Below are positions 18,122-27,601 of a DNA stretch of 64,000 nucleotides, in pieces (position 1 is the stretch's first letter; each line of letters starts with the position of its first letter). Where the stretch lies: NCBI RefSeq assembly GCF_029016285.1, contig NZ_CP091975.1, forward strand, positions 1,240,001 to 1,304,000. Direction: 5' to 3'. The position numbers were made by a program, and so were the translations under genes. Source of the DNA: Vibrio sp. DW001 (GTDB lineage Bacteria > Pseudomonadota > Gammaproteobacteria > Enterobacterales > Vibrionaceae). Under the pieces are notes generated by a model. The model did no database searches. It saw only the letters and a list, made by a program, of their open reading frames with translations, and was not told the DNA's origin.

Positions 18122-18709
18122 TCAGTGTTTTTTAGCGATGCCATCCCAAAATAGAGTAAAGGTGGCGAGCGTTAACTCATCAAATTGAGATGGAGGTTGG
18201 CTCGTCAGATACCGCGCACTTGATAGGAATTGGCTGTGGCACCAGTCGGTAAGCAGTTCCTCAGAGTAGGGTTTAAATATCGACTGCTGCACACCCTCTT
18301 CGATTAATTGATATAGGAAGCTGAGTAGGCTTCTAACCTTTGTTTGTCCGAGGAGCTGGTTGACTTGCTGCAGTTGAGAGAAGGCTAAGAACAACTGTAA
18401 TTTATGAGGGTGGTTGACTGCCCATTCTAAACCTGCAGACCAGATAGCTTTTGCTTGGTTTTTTATATCCGCTTCCAAAGCGGCGGTGACGACGGCTTTG
18501 TTTTGTAATACAGAATCGGAAAATTCTTGTTTTACGGTGATGAGAAGCTCTTCTAACAACGCGTTTTTCGTTGCGAAATGATGAAAAAGTGTGCCAGTGG
18601 CAACGCCTGCTTGTTTAGCAATACTAGCGGTAGATACGGAATAGAACCCGCGCTCTACAAAGAGCAACAATGCGGTATCAAGTATTTTTTGGCGTTTGTC
18701 AGATTTCAT
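18122..18709 (-). CDS. TetR family regulator of the aldehyde dehydrogenase operon
   Basis: 195 residues from the ATG at 18709 (AGG upstream; a TTG two codons earlier is possible). The N-terminal TetR helix-turn-helix reads ILDTALLLFVERGFYSVSTASIAKQAGVATGTLFHHF. It lies directly downstream of and in the same direction as the aldehyde dehydrogenase gene, overlapping or abutting it, so both form one unit and are probably autoregulated through the palindrome at 20218-20235. Confidence 0.92.
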   Translation of the reverse strand: MKSDKRQKILDTALLLFVERGFYSVSTASIAKQAGVATGTLFHHFATKNALLEELLITVKQEFSDSVLQNKAVVTAALEADIKNQAKAIWSAGLEWAVNHPHKLQLFLAFSQLQQVNQLLGQTKVRSLLSFLYQLIEEGVQQSIFKPYSEELLTDWCHSQFLSSARYLTSQPPSQFDELTLATFTLFWDGIAKKH

Positions 18710-18716
18710 TATCAAC

Positions 18717-20192
18717 CTATCTTAAAAAGAATTTGAGCATCATTTTTTGCACAAAATTACCGTAAGGTGGATGTATCAATTTACCGGTATTAAATGCGCC
18801 TCTTTGTAAAATAGTTTTAGCATGACTCAGTGTTCTGAACCCCTCGGTACCGTGATAGTGTCCAATTCCAGATTGACCAATGCCACCAAAAGGGGCATCT
18901 TCTGCTGCTACGTGGAATACTGTTTCGTTGATACAGACTCCACCGGAATGGGTCTGTTCAAGTACCTGACGTTGAACCGTTTCGTCATAACTCATCAAAT
19001 AGAGCGCAAGTGGCCTTGGATTGCTCTTCACAAATTCAATCGCTTCTTGTAGAGATTGATATGGGACAATAGGCAAAAGTGGACCGAAAATTTCTTCCTG
19101 CATCACTCGCATGGTGTTGTTCACGTTAGCAATAATTTGAGTTGGCCACTTTTTTGATTCAGCATTAAGTCCCGTCTTGTTCTCACTGTTTAATTGAGTA
19201 CTGGCTACGTTATTAGTGTCAGCGGAATAAACAATCGCACCTTTGTCTAAAGCGTCCTGCATTACAGACTCAATTCGTTGCGCCTGACGGGTATTAATTA
19301 TCTGGCTGTAATCCTTGTTGTTACCGAAGTCTGGGTAAAGCGCTTGAAATTTCGTTCGATACAGAGAGATAAAATCGTCTACCTTCTCTTTGGGACAAAG
19401 TATGTAGTCGGGTGAAACACAAATTTGTCCTGCATTTAAACACTTACCATAAATGATTCGTTCGACGGCTGTGTCTATCGGCATATCTTCGGCAATGATG
19501 ACCGGTGACTTGCCTCCTAGCTCCAATGTTACGGGTGTGAGGTTATCGGCGGCGGCGCGCATAACATGTTTACCCACTGGGGTCGAACCCGTGAAAAGGA
19601 TATGGTCGAACGGCAATGAAGAAAACTCGCTTGCGATGTCGACTTCACCCTCTATTATCGCGACTTCTTGGTTAGAGAATATAGAGCTTAACAACATGGT
19701 AAGTACTTTATTGGTTTCCGGCGTAAACTCAGACACCTTTATCATGGTGCGATTACCCGCGGCTATAGACGTCACTAGTGGACTAAGTGACAGCATGATA
19801 GGGAAGTTCCATGGGGCGATTATACCTATCACACCTTTGGGTTGGTACTCAACTCGAACCGATGCAGGAGCAAGCAGCAAACCTGCATACCTTTTACTCG
19901 GTTTCATCCATTTCCTCAGTTTTTTAAGTGTGTAGTTAATTTGACTAATGACAGGAAGAATGTCCCCGATAAGACTATCGTGTTCTGAGCGGTAACCAAA
20001 ATCGGCACTCATTGCTGAGACGAGTTCTTGTTTATAACTTAGAATCGCACTCTTTAGCTCTTTTAACTGACGTACGCGTTCCTGATAAGTAGGCAAAGGA
20101 TGCTGAGCGTATTGCTGTTTTTGTTGCGAGAATAGTTCAAATAATGGTGAGAGAGCACTATCTGATTGTTGCGCAGAGGAATGTGTTGTCAT
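18717..20192 (-). CDS. calB: Coniferyl-type NAD(P)+ aldehyde dehydrogenase
   Basis: 491 residues of the aldehyde dehydrogenase superfamily. Catalytic C258 is in NAGQICVSPDY and the general base E224 in LELGGKSP; the nucleotide-site motif IAPWNFP is at 125-131 and GSTPVG near 202. The FGYRSEH segment at 65-71 and the C-terminal hydrophobic tail (FVQKMMLKFFLR) match the coniferyl aldehyde dehydrogenase branch, which oxidises aromatic or long-chain aldehydes. The actual substrate is not certain. It is co-transcribed with the downstream tetR and presumably detoxifies an aldehyde that relieves repression. Confidence 0.88.
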   Translation of the reverse strand: MTTHSSAQQSDSALSPLFELFSQQKQQYAQHPLPTYQERVRQLKELKSAILSYKQELVSAMSADFGYRSEHDSLIGDILPVISQINYTLKKLRKWMKPSKRYAGLLLAPASVRVEYQPKGVIGIIAPWNFPIMLSLSPLVTSIAAGNRTMIKVSEFTPETNKVLTMLLSSIFSNQEVAIIEGEVDIASEFSSLPFDHILFTGSTPVGKHVMRAAADNLTPVTLELGGKSPVIIAEDMPIDTAVERIIYGKCLNAGQICVSPDYILCPKEKVDDFISLYRTKFQALYPDFGNNKDYSQIINTRQAQRIESVMQDALDKGAIVYSADTNNVASTQLNSENKTGLNAESKKWPTQIIANVNNTMRVMQEEIFGPLLPIVPYQSLQEAIEFVKSNPRPLALYLMSYDETVQRQVLEQTHSGGVCINETVFHVAAEDAPFGGIGQSGIGHYHGTEGFRTLSHAKTILQRGAFNTGKLIHPPYGNFVQKMMLKFFLR

Positions 20193-20217
20193 TAAAGCGA
20201 CCTTATATTATAAACAA

Positions 20218-20235
20218 ACCGACTAATCAGTCGGT
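20218..20235. promoter_or_regulatory. TetR-type operator of the aldehyde dehydrogenase operon
   Basis: ACCGACTAATCAGTCGGT is palindromic apart from its two central bases. It is 25 bases upstream of the dehydrogenase start, and the ACCGACT/AGTCGGT arms are a common TetR-family site. The likely ligand protein is the one encoded at the end of the operon. Confidence 0.7.
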
Positions 20236-20285
20236 AAGATGATAATTGAAAAAAACAGCGATTGCAATCAAGGTTAATCACGCTG

Positions 20286-21326
20286 TCATTGTTGTGCTAA
20301 ATACGTGTGTACTTGTTGTTTGAGATCTTCTTTGTGTTGAATAGGAATAAAAGAAGCTTCAATGGCATTGAGTGATAGCTGAGCTAACTCTTGCTTGGAA
20401 AATGGTAATGCTGCAGCAACAGCCAGAAAATTGTCAGACATGTAGCCACCAAAATATGCAGGATCATCAGAGTTAATGGTAACGTGCAGCCCTTTCCTCA
20501 TTAATTCTAGGATATTGTGTTGTGCCATAGACTCGAACACTTTGAGCTTAATGTTTGATAATGGACATATTGTTAAAGGCACCTTGGAGTGAGCCAGCGA
20601 CAACATGAGGTTTTCGTTGTCAATACATCGAACACCATGGTCAATTCTATCTACCTTTAGATCTTCGATAGCATCAATGATATTTTGGGCTGGCCCTTCT
20701 TCACCTGCGTGGGCTACGGCGAGAAACCCTTGCTCGCGAGCCTTCTGAAAGACGCGTTCAAACTTCTTAGGTGGATGTCCTTGTTCTGATGAATCGAGCC
20801 CAACAGCAACGATTTTGTCTTTGTGTTCAAGTGCAAGTTCAAGTGTCGAGAATGCCTCATCTTCGCTCAAGTGGCGTAGAAAGCACATAATCAAATTACT
20901 GCTAATACCCAACTCTTGCTCTGCTCTTTTAAGGGCTTTATGAATGCCTCCGACTATTATATCGAATGATATATCGCGCTCTGTGTGAGTCTGCGGATCG
21001 AAAAAGATTTCAGAGTGAATGACATTATCTTCTTTGCATCGGAGTAGGTAAGCCCATGTGAGGTCATAGAAATCTTGCTCATGTAATAAAACGTGAGCAC
21101 CTTGATAATAGATATTCAAAAAAGATTGAAGGTTGTCAAACTGATAAGCAGCACGAATTTCTTCTGTCGATTTATAAGGCAGTTCAATTTGATTTCTTTT
21201 AGCCAACTCAAACATGAGCTCTGGTTCTAATGAGCCTTCAATATGAAGGTGCAGTTCAACCTTAGGTAGCCTCTGAATAAAGGTCCCCATGTCTTCTTTG
21301 CTATCAATAAAATCTTTATTGCTCAT
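20286..21326 (-). CDS. add-like: Adenine deaminase (adenosine deaminase family)
   Basis: 346 residues of the zinc-dependent adenosine/adenine deaminase family. Zinc ligands H26 and H28 are in [13 protein letters not shown]; the later HAGEEG, DHGVRC and NSDDPAYFG motifs carry the remaining ligands and catalytic residues. The [18 protein letters not shown] start and overall length match the bacterial adenine deaminase subgroup (as in Pseudomonas), which converts adenine to hypoxanthine and ammonia, better than true Add, but adenosine activity is not excluded. AGAGG precedes the ATG. It stands alone on the minus strand. Purine salvage is the expected role. Confidence 0.85.
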   Translation of the reverse strand: MSNKDFIDSKEDMGTFIQRLPKVELHLHIEGSLEPELMFELAKRNQIELPYKSTEEIRAAYQFDNLQSFLNIYYQGAHVLLHEQDFYDLTWAYLLRCKEDNVIHSEIFFDPQTHTERDISFDIIVGGIHKALKRAEQELGISSNLIMCFLRHLSEDEAFSTLELALEHKDKIVAVGLDSSEQGHPPKKFERVFQKAREQGFLAVAHAGEEGPAQNIIDAIEDLKVDRIDHGVRCIDNENLMLSLAHSKVPLTICPLSNIKLKVFESMAQHNILELMRKGLHVTINSDDPAYFGGYMSDNFLAVAAALPFSKQELAQLSLNAIEASFIPIQHKEDLKQQVHTYLAQQ

Positions 21327-21458
21327 AGGGCTACCTCTATTTTTTTGTTATCTATTAAAGGTATATGAGTTACGGAAAAGCTGCAAATAAGAAGCCGAAA
21401 TATTCGGTGAATATTTGACTATACTTATATCAATAGCAAAGGATAGGTGGGGTGAAGT

Positions 21459-21644
21459 ATGGTTGATTTTGTAGAAAAACTTCGCTTAAAGGGCAAAGCC
21501 GAAGAAGATCTCTATTTTGCAAAGCACGACAGAGAACTTATAGATGCCATGCATAAGCGTGCTGATGAACTCGCCTTGGAAGGTGAATTTTCGTTAAGTG
21601 ATGAAGAGATAAATATAGTTTCTAACACGGCACGAGAGAAATAA
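21459..21644 (+). CDS. Small conserved charged protein, 61 residues
   Basis: A short acidic/basic helical protein (MVDFVEKLRLKGKAEEDLYFAKHDRE) with a GGGGTGAAG ribosome site. It resembles small uncharacterised Vibrionaceae proteins, but I cannot name a function. No membrane segment or metal motif is visible. It ends just before a hairpin shared with the opposite-strand peptide gene. Confidence 0.7.
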   Translation: MVDFVEKLRLKGKAEEDLYFAKHDRELIDAMHKRADELALEGEFSLSDEEINIVSNTAREK

Positions 21645-21656
21645 ATAGCAGGTAAT

Positions 21657-21683
21657 AAAAAAGGCTAACCTAGTTAGCCTTTA
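21657..21683. terminator. Bidirectional terminator between two small genes
   Basis: AAAGGCTAAC pairs with GTTAGCCTTT, with an A-run on the left and TTT on the right. It sits between the stops of the 61-residue gene (plus) and the 29-residue gene (minus). Confidence 0.65.
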
Positions 21684-21690
21684 GCTCTGA

Positions 21691-21780
21691 TTATCTTAGG
21701 AAAGTTATCTTTTTCGATGTCTCTTTCCAAAAACGACCGCGACAGCGTTTTAGCTGTGCTCGTCTAGTTCTTCTAATCAT
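21691..21780 (-). CDS. Arginine-rich peptide, 29 residues
   Basis: Found on the minus strand: ATG at 21780 with AGAGGA five bases upstream, ending at TAA beside a shared terminator. The product is strongly basic (MIRRTRRAQLKRCRGRFW, then KETSKKITFLR), with nine Arg and five Lys of 29 and one Cys. Such composition suits binding RNA, DNA or membranes; I do not recognise a family. Good ribosome site and terminator make a real gene likely despite the length. Confidence 0.55.
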   Translation of the reverse strand: MIRRTRRAQLKRCRGRFWKETSKKITFLR

Positions 21781-22005
21781 AACTTTCCTCTTCTTAATTA
21801 TTGTAGATGTAGCCTATTTGAAGGTACGTCAAGTCACGTTTTCAAAGATACTAACAATTAGTTTACATCTATAAAGTGATACCTATCACATTATAGTGTT
21901 GATTCGACGACCTGACAGAATATTGACGTAAATCCCAACGCTCATACCTCTAGTAATATCGCCATTTATCACTACCTCTTTAGGGTTATAACATTTTGGT
22001 AACAA

Positions 22006-22022
22006 TGGTGCGTGATGCACTA
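22006..22022. promoter_or_regulatory. NtrC-like half-sites upstream of nrt operon
   Basis: TGGTGC and TGCACTA, the two NtrC half-site forms, lie four bases apart about 75 bases before a sigma-54-like promoter. Their order is inverted compared with the standard GCACTA...TGGTGC site, so this is only suggestive. Confidence 0.3.
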
Positions 22023-22095
22023 ACAAAATGCGTCATTGGATGTGGAAGGGAAGGGATTATCTTGTTACTTACTGATATAAAAGGTAAAAATCTAA

Positions 22096-22112
22096 CTGGC
22101 ACGCTACTTGAT
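22096..22112 (+). promoter_or_regulatory. Sigma-54-like promoter of nrt operon
   Basis: CTGGCACGCTACTTGAT fits the -24/-12 consensus TGGCACG-N4-TTGCW except that the -12 GC is GA. Spacing between the GG and the -12 element is correct. It leaves a leader of roughly 170 bases before nrtA, in which I see no clear riboswitch. Confidence 0.45.
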
Positions 22113-22289
22113 ATACGTAATTAAGTAACAAAAAATTGATGAGGTTTTTAACTCGATAACTTGCAAGTGCAATGACGACATGACAACAACGATGCGATTA
22201 CTTGAAATAAGCAGAGTGTTTTTAATTGCTAATTTTTGAGAAACAGAAACCACTAATAAATTGTAGTAGCGATGAAATGGAGAATTCGG

Positions 22290-23672
22290 ATGCAGAATAA
22301 ATCAGCGATAAGAAGGGCCGTAACTGTAGCGACAGGATTTGCGTTATCGGCCTCATGTTTAGTGAGCAATGCGTGGGCAGAGGCGGGAGAACCAGAAATT
22401 GATGAGCTGAAATTCGGTTTTATTAAGCTAACTGATATGGCACCTTTAGCAGTGGCGTATGAGAAAGGTTTCTTCGAAGATGAGGGTCTGTACGTTACGT
22501 TGGAAGCGCAAGCGAATTGGAAAGTACTTTTAGACCGTGTCATCGATGGTGAATTAGACGGAGCGCATATGCTTGCTGGACAGCCACTAGGTGCAACGAT
22601 TGGCATAGGTACACAGGCTGAAATTATTACTGCGTTCAGTATGGATCTCAATGGGAACGCGATTACTGTTTCTAATGATACATGGGAGCAGATGAAACCT
22701 CACTTAGAAATGCAGGCAGATGGAAAGCCGGTACATCCAATCAAAGCAGACGCGTTAAAGCCCGTGGTTACTCGCTACCAAGACCAAGGCAAACCCTTCA
22801 ATATGGGCATGGTTTTCCCTGTTTCAACGCACAATTATGAGCTTCGTTATTGGCTAGCGGCTGGTGGAATTCATCCAGGTTATTATGCTCCTATAGCTGG
22901 CGACAACAGCGGGCAGATAAGTGCGGATGTTCTTTTATCGGTAACACCTCCACCGCAAATGCCAGCAACAATGGAAGCGGGGACAATCAAGGGTTACTGT
23001 GTAGGTGAACCGTGGAATCAACAAGCAGTATTTAAAAACATCGGCGTGCCAGTTGTCACCGATTACGAGATATGGAAGAACAACCCGGAAAAAGTGTTTG
23101 GAGTCTCTAAGGTGTGGGCAGATAAATACCCAAATACTCATATTAGGGTGGTTAAGGCATTGATCAGAGCGGCGGCTTGGTTGGATGAAAACGATAATGC
23201 TAACCGCGAAGAAGCGGTGAAAATGCTGGCAAAAAGTGACTATGTAGGTGCTGACGCGGATGTCATCGCAAACAGTATGACGGGGACATTTGAGTATGAA
23301 AAAGGCGATAAAAGAGAAGTACCTGACTTCAATGTTTTCTTCCGTTATAACGCAACATTTCCTTACTACAGTGACGCAATTTGGTATCTAACTCAGATGC
23401 GTCGTTGGGGGCAAATTCCAGAGGAACAAGCGGATGATTGGTATATGGATATTGCAAAAAAAGTGTATCGTCCTGACATCTATCAACAAGCAGCCGAAGC
23501 ATTGGTTGAAGAAGGCGTATTGAAAGTGAATGATTTCCCAACATTTGAGTCTGAGGATGGTTTTAAAGACCCACAAACGCATTTTATTGATGACGTGGTG
23601 TATGACGGTCGTAAACCAAATGATTATCTACATCGGTTTTCTATTGGCCTAAAAGGTGCCGACAAAGTCTAA
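22290..23672 (+). CDS. nrtA: Nitrate-type ABC transporter substrate-binding protein
   Basis: 460 residues from the ATG at 22290 (GGAGA six bases upstream). A signal peptide runs to about residue 30 (SNAWA). The body matches the NrtA/CmpA family: [28 protein letters not shown] at the N-terminus, and later [12 protein letters not shown] and [19 protein letters not shown]. It binds nitrate (or nitrite, bicarbonate or cyanate in relatives) in the periplasm and delivers it to the NrtB permease. It is the first gene of a three-gene operon. No assimilatory nitrate reductase is in this window, so the anion is inferred from family and context. Confidence 0.9.
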   Translation: MQNKSAIRRAVTVATGFALSASCLVSNAWAEAGEPEIDELKFGFIKLTDMAPLAVAYEKGFFEDEGLYVTLEAQANWKVLLDRVIDGELDGAHMLAGQPLGATIGIGTQAEIITAFSMDLNGNAITVSNDTWEQMKPHLEMQADGKPVHPIKADALKPVVTRYQDQGKPFNMGMVFPVSTHNYELRYWLAAGGIHPGYYAPIAGDNSGQISADVLLSVTPPPQMPATMEAGTIKGYCVGEPWNQQAVFKNIGVPVVTDYEIWKNNPEKVFGVSKVWADKYPNTHIRVVKALIRAAAWLDENDNANREEAVKMLAKSDYVGADADVIANSMTGTFEYEKGDKREVPDFNVFFRYNATFPYYSDAIWYLTQMRRWGQIPEEQADDWYMDIAKKVYRPDIYQQAAEALVEEGVLKVNDFPTFESEDGFKDPQTHFIDDVVYDGRKPNDYLHRFSIGLKGADKV

Positions 23673-23780
23673 TTTAGCTTGATTAAAATTTAGATAGTTG
23701 ACGTGAACATGGCGTAAGTAAGATGGGTCTTTTCCCGTTTACTCCATGTTCAGGTTCAGTAAATTGGTGAAGGAGTCGTT

Positions 23781-24749
23781 ATGTCTAGCAATGTTATTTC
23801 CATCCTGCCAGCTACCAGGTTAGTAGCAAATCAATCAAAAATGTTTGTCTACCCCTTTTTGGGTTTTGTGTTGTTCTTATTGATTTGGCATATGTCCGCG
23901 AAACAAGTTCAAACCTCACTAGGCACCCTTCCGGGACCAGTACAAACCTATACTCAGTTTGTCAATCTGATTGACGAACATGTTGGAGAACGAGATAAGA
24001 GTGATGCATTTTTTGCAAGACAAGAAAAACGCAACGCAGCAAAATTAGCCAAAAACCCCGAGGCAAAGGTAAAGATCCGGTCGTATACAGGCAAGCCTAC
24101 ATTTTTTGATCAGATAGGAACGAGCTTGATTACAGTCGCGGCCGGTTTTCTGTTGGCTTCGGTTATCGCGATCCCGCTTGGAATTATCCTTGGTTTGAAT
24201 CAGGGGCTTTACCAAGCATTTAACCCGATTATTCAGTTATTAAAGCCGGTCTCTCCATTGGCATGGTTGCCAATAGTGACCATGGTCGTGAGCGCCAGCT
24301 ATGTGAGTAGCGATCCATTAGTGCCCAAATCCTTTGTTACTTCACTCATTACCGTTGCATTGTGTAGTTTGTGGCCGACGTTAATCAATACGGCGGTTGG
24401 TGTAACAAGCGTAGATAAAGATCTGATTAATGTGAGTAAGGTGCTTCGACTCTCTTGGTGGCAAAACATTCGTACTATCGTACTACCGTCTGCAATACCG
24501 ATGATATTTACGGGTCTGCGACTCTCTTTAGGCATCGCATGGATGGTGCTTATTGCTGCTGAGATGCTCGCGCAAAACCCGGGGTTAGGTAAGTTTGTTT
24601 GGGATGAATTTCAAAACGGTAGTTCAGCGTCATTAGGCAGAATAATGGTCGCGGTTATAACCATTGGATTTATTGGGCTGCTTTTAGATCGAGGCATGCT
24701 GACATTACAGAAGAAACTCTCTTGGAATAAATCTCAAGAGCTTAGATAA
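23781..24749 (+). CDS. nrtB: Nitrate-type ABC transporter permease
   Basis: 322 residues of the binding-protein-dependent inner-membrane permease family, NrtB branch. About six hydrophobic helices; the cytoplasmic EAA-type loop that docks the ATPase is the segment around LRLSWWQNIRTIVLPSAIP. A long charged insertion between the first and second helices (residues 68-110, many Lys/Arg/Asp) is usual in NrtB. GGAG lies before the ATG. Works with NrtA and NrtC. Confidence 0.92.
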   Translation: MSSNVISILPATRLVANQSKMFVYPFLGFVLFLLIWHMSAKQVQTSLGTLPGPVQTYTQFVNLIDEHVGERDKSDAFFARQEKRNAAKLAKNPEAKVKIRSYTGKPTFFDQIGTSLITVAAGFLLASVIAIPLGIILGLNQGLYQAFNPIIQLLKPVSPLAWLPIVTMVVSASYVSSDPLVPKSFVTSLITVALCSLWPTLINTAVGVTSVDKDLINVSKVLRLSWWQNIRTIVLPSAIPMIFTGLRLSLGIAWMVLIAAEMLAQNPGLGKFVWDEFQNGSSASLGRIMVAVITIGFIGLLLDRGMLTLQKKLSWNKSQELR

Positions 24750-24768
24750 CTGGGGAAAGGAACAAATT

Positions 24769-25638
24769 ATGTCAAAAGTACTATTGGATTTAACCCAGTT
24801 AGGAATGCGTTTCCCAACGGCTAAAGGCGAGTTTGTCGCGCTTAAGGATGTCAATCTCAATATCAAGCAGGGCGAGTTTATCTCACTGATTGGTCATTCT
24901 GGTTGTGGCAAGTCAACCGTTCTTAACTTGGTTGCTGGTCTTCTAGAAGCCACCGATGGTGGGGTGATACTTGATGGTAAAGAAGTCGTTGAACCTGGTC
25001 CAGAAAGGGCGGTAGTGTTTCAAAATCATTCACTGTTGCCTTGGTTGACAGTGTATCAAAACGTAGAACTGGCCGTAAAACAGGTGGCTAAAGGGAAATC
25101 TAAAGCGTGGATAAAACAGCAAGTAGACCATTATCTAGAGCTTATTCAAATGCAACACGCATCTGACAAAAAGCCGGATGAGATATCTGGTGGGATGAAG
25201 CAGCGTGTAGGTATTGCAAGGGCGTTGGCGTTAAAGCCTAAAGTATTACTTATGGATGAACCCTTTGGTGCCCTTGATGCTTTGACTCGTGCCCATCTGC
25301 AAGACTCATTGATGAAAATTCAAGCGGATCTAAACAATACGGTCATTATGATTACCCATGATGTAGATGAAGCCGTCTTGTTGTCAGATAAAATTGTCAT
25401 GATGACAAATGGGCCCGGCGCAACAATTGGTGAAGTTCTCGATATTGAACTAGAAAGACCGCGTAACCGCGTTGCGTTAGCGGATAATCCTATTTATCAA
25501 AAATACCGACAATCAGTATTAAGATTCCTATACGAAAAACAGGTGAAGGTTGAACCTTTGCAAACGTGTGAATCTGTCAATGAGTCGAATACGGGTGCAG
25601 ACTTGCAGCCGCTAGAAAAAACAGCGAAAATCGCTTGA
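24769..25638 (+). CDS. nrtC: Nitrate-type ABC transporter ATP-binding protein
   Basis: 289 residues. Walker A GHSGCGKST near residue 43, Q-loop NHSLLPW, signature SGGMKQR and Walker B VLLMDEPFGALD are intact, with the switch histidine in ITHDVDEA. It is the NrtD/SsuB-like single-domain type, lacking the extra NrtA-like C-terminal domain of cyanobacterial NrtC, so one homodimer should serve the transporter. It follows nrtB by 19 bases and ends the operon at a strong hairpin. Confidence 0.92.
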   Translation: MSKVLLDLTQLGMRFPTAKGEFVALKDVNLNIKQGEFISLIGHSGCGKSTVLNLVAGLLEATDGGVILDGKEVVEPGPERAVVFQNHSLLPWLTVYQNVELAVKQVAKGKSKAWIKQQVDHYLELIQMQHASDKKPDEISGGMKQRVGIARALALKPKVLLMDEPFGALDALTRAHLQDSLMKIQADLNNTVIMITHDVDEAVLLSDKIVMMTNGPGATIGEVLDIELERPRNRVALADNPIYQKYRQSVLRFLYEKQVKVEPLQTCESVNESNTGADLQPLEKTAKIA

Positions 25639-25660
25639 TGTAAGCGAGACACCTTCCTGT

Positions 25661-25704
25661 CACACCATTGCCGTCAAAAGAGGGCAATGGTGTGTGGTTT
25701 AGTT
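25661..25704 (+). terminator. Terminator of the nrt operon
   Basis: CACACCATTGCC pairs perfectly with GGCAATGGTGTG across a 10-base loop, followed by a short T-rich run. Confidence 0.75.
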
Positions 25705-25851
25705 CTGTCCATTTTTTGAAATGTGCTCTTACTGATGTTGATTTTTCTTAGTTAGCATAAATATATTTATTTGCACGAAGACGTGCTATGTGTTTTTTTG
25801 TAACTTTGGTTAATCTAGGCATGGGCTTACTAATTAAAATTTGAAAATGCT

Positions 25852-27456
25852 ATGGGTTTTGATCATAAAAGTATCGATCTGTTTACTCTCTCCCAGTTTA
25901 TCTCCAATGTTGATATGAGCTCGGAAGGGTTATTAAGAATGGTGCTTAACGTTATAGATGGTGTTGAAGCCATTGTTTGCGCAAAAGATGTTTCTGGACG
26001 TCACTATCTCGTCAACAGTTATTATGAAAAAGCGATAGGTGTTTCGCCTCATGAAGTATTGGGTAAAACGGACGCCGAAATATTTTGGTTTAATCCTGAA
26101 GTGGCTCAGGCAATACGAGAAAAAGACTTACAAGTAATAGAAGGCAAGCAAGTCGTCTTCTTTGAAGAATACTTACCTGATATTCATGGTAAATGCCGTT
26201 GGTATTATACCAATAAAGCGCCGATTTTTAATGAGATGGGTGATGTCATCGCCATAATGTGCCTAGCGATAGACATTACCAAAAAAAAAGCTGTAGAGGA
26301 AAAGCTCTACGCGGCGACTCAAGCTAAGAATACCTTTCTTGCAAAAATGAGCCATGAGATACGTACGCCGATTAGTGCTATATCTGGTTATCTAAATTTG
26401 GCGACAGAATGTGACCAAGAAACGAGTCATCACTACTTTGAGAAAATGACGAACTCTGTAGACCACCTATTGAATTTGGTGGACGATATTCTGGATCTTT
26501 CCTCTATAGAAGCGAACAAATTAAAGTTAAGTATGAAGCCCTTTGACTTAATTAATTTGCTTGATAGCGTTGTTGCTAACCTTACCCATAAAGCTAAAGA
26601 CAATCATATTCAAATAGTTAAAGAGTATCGACCTATTTGTGACTGCCACCTATTCGGGGATGAAACAAGGATTAAACAGATTGTTTTTAATCTTGTTTCC
26701 AATGCGATCAAGTTCTCAAAAGATAGTTCGGTCACCGTTCGAGCAAGTATCAAACCTTCACGTTACAAAAATAAATGTAAGCTGGTTATCTTAATCAAGG
26801 ATGAAGGTATTGGCATGGAATCAAATAAAAAACGGCATATATTCAAGGCGTTTGAACAATTAAAATCTTCTAGCCACTACTTTGAAGGAACAGGGCTCGG
26901 GCTATCTATCGTAAAAGAATTAACAGAAGTCATGGGTGGTAAAGTGAAGATATTCACAAAGCCTAATATCGGTACAATTGTTGCCGTCTCATTGCAACTT
27001 GATTCTTGCCCTGATAGTAGGTATTTAGAAGAAAACACCAAAAAGCATCGAGTTAAGAAAAATAGTTTGGCAGGGAGAAGCGTCTGTATTGTCGAGGACC
27101 AACCTTTTAACAGAGAGATATTAGAGACAATATTAAGGTTGGAAGGGGCAAATACGTTGTCTTTTCAAGATGGAAGTGACCTCGTTCAAGCGGCAGAAGA
27201 AGGGAGTTTGAATAGAGATATAGATTGTTTCTTACTTGATGTGCATATGCCTATTTTGAGTGGCCCTGAAACATTAATTAAGTTGCGTCAATATGAGTAC
27301 TTTAAGGATACGCCAGCATTTATTGTAACAGCGGACGCAATTAAAAGTAATTTGGAACAACATCTTGCTGGTGGTTATAACCTAAGCGGGATATTTATAA
27401 AACCACTCAAACGGGATGATTTGGTCGAGGCGTTAAGTGGCCTGCCACAGCTTTAA
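25852..27456 (+). CDS. Soluble PAS hybrid histidine kinase with receiver domain
   Basis: 534 residues without membrane segments: a PAS domain (about 30-145), a dimerisation/phosphoacceptor domain with H168 in FLAKMSHEIRTP, an ATPase domain with DEGIGM and GTGLGLSIVKELTEVMGG, and a C-terminal receiver with phosphoacceptor D463 in CFLLDVHMP and the conserved Lys in FIKPLKRDD. A hybrid kinase usually needs a separate Hpt protein and response regulator; neither is adjacent. It follows the nrt operon but has its own terminator on both sides, so a link to nitrate is not established. No clear ribosome site before the chosen ATG; an ATG 22 codons in is possible. Confidence 0.88.
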   Translation: MGFDHKSIDLFTLSQFISNVDMSSEGLLRMVLNVIDGVEAIVCAKDVSGRHYLVNSYYEKAIGVSPHEVLGKTDAEIFWFNPEVAQAIREKDLQVIEGKQVVFFEEYLPDIHGKCRWYYTNKAPIFNEMGDVIAIMCLAIDITKKKAVEEKLYAATQAKNTFLAKMSHEIRTPISAISGYLNLATECDQETSHHYFEKMTNSVDHLLNLVDDILDLSSIEANKLKLSMKPFDLINLLDSVVANLTHKAKDNHIQIVKEYRPICDCHLFGDETRIKQIVFNLVSNAIKFSKDSSVTVRASIKPSRYKNKCKLVILIKDEGIGMESNKKRHIFKAFEQLKSSSHYFEGTGLGLSIVKELTEVMGGKVKIFTKPNIGTIVAVSLQLDSCPDSRYLEENTKKHRVKKNSLAGRSVCIVEDQPFNREILETILRLEGANTLSFQDGSDLVQAAEEGSLNRDIDCFLLDVHMPILSGPETLIKLRQYEYFKDTPAFIVTADAIKSNLEQHLAGGYNLSGIFIKPLKRDDLVEALSGLPQL

Positions 27457-27499
27457 AGTTTAGTGAAAATCCTCTCTTTTATCACCATAAAAAACAAAT

Positions 27500-27528
27500 A
27501 AAGGGCACCTAATGTACCCTTTTTTTTT
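27500..27528. terminator. Bidirectional terminator between kinase and porin genes
   Basis: AAAGGGCAC pairs with GTACCCTTT (one mismatch), followed by nine T bases. It terminates the kinase transcript and can also serve the convergent porin gene. Confidence 0.8.
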
Positions 27529-27601
27529 ACTCATTATAGAGCGTAAAACAGTAGCCAATGTGTATTAATAGAATGGTAAAGTACGTCTAAATTTAACGAT
27601 T

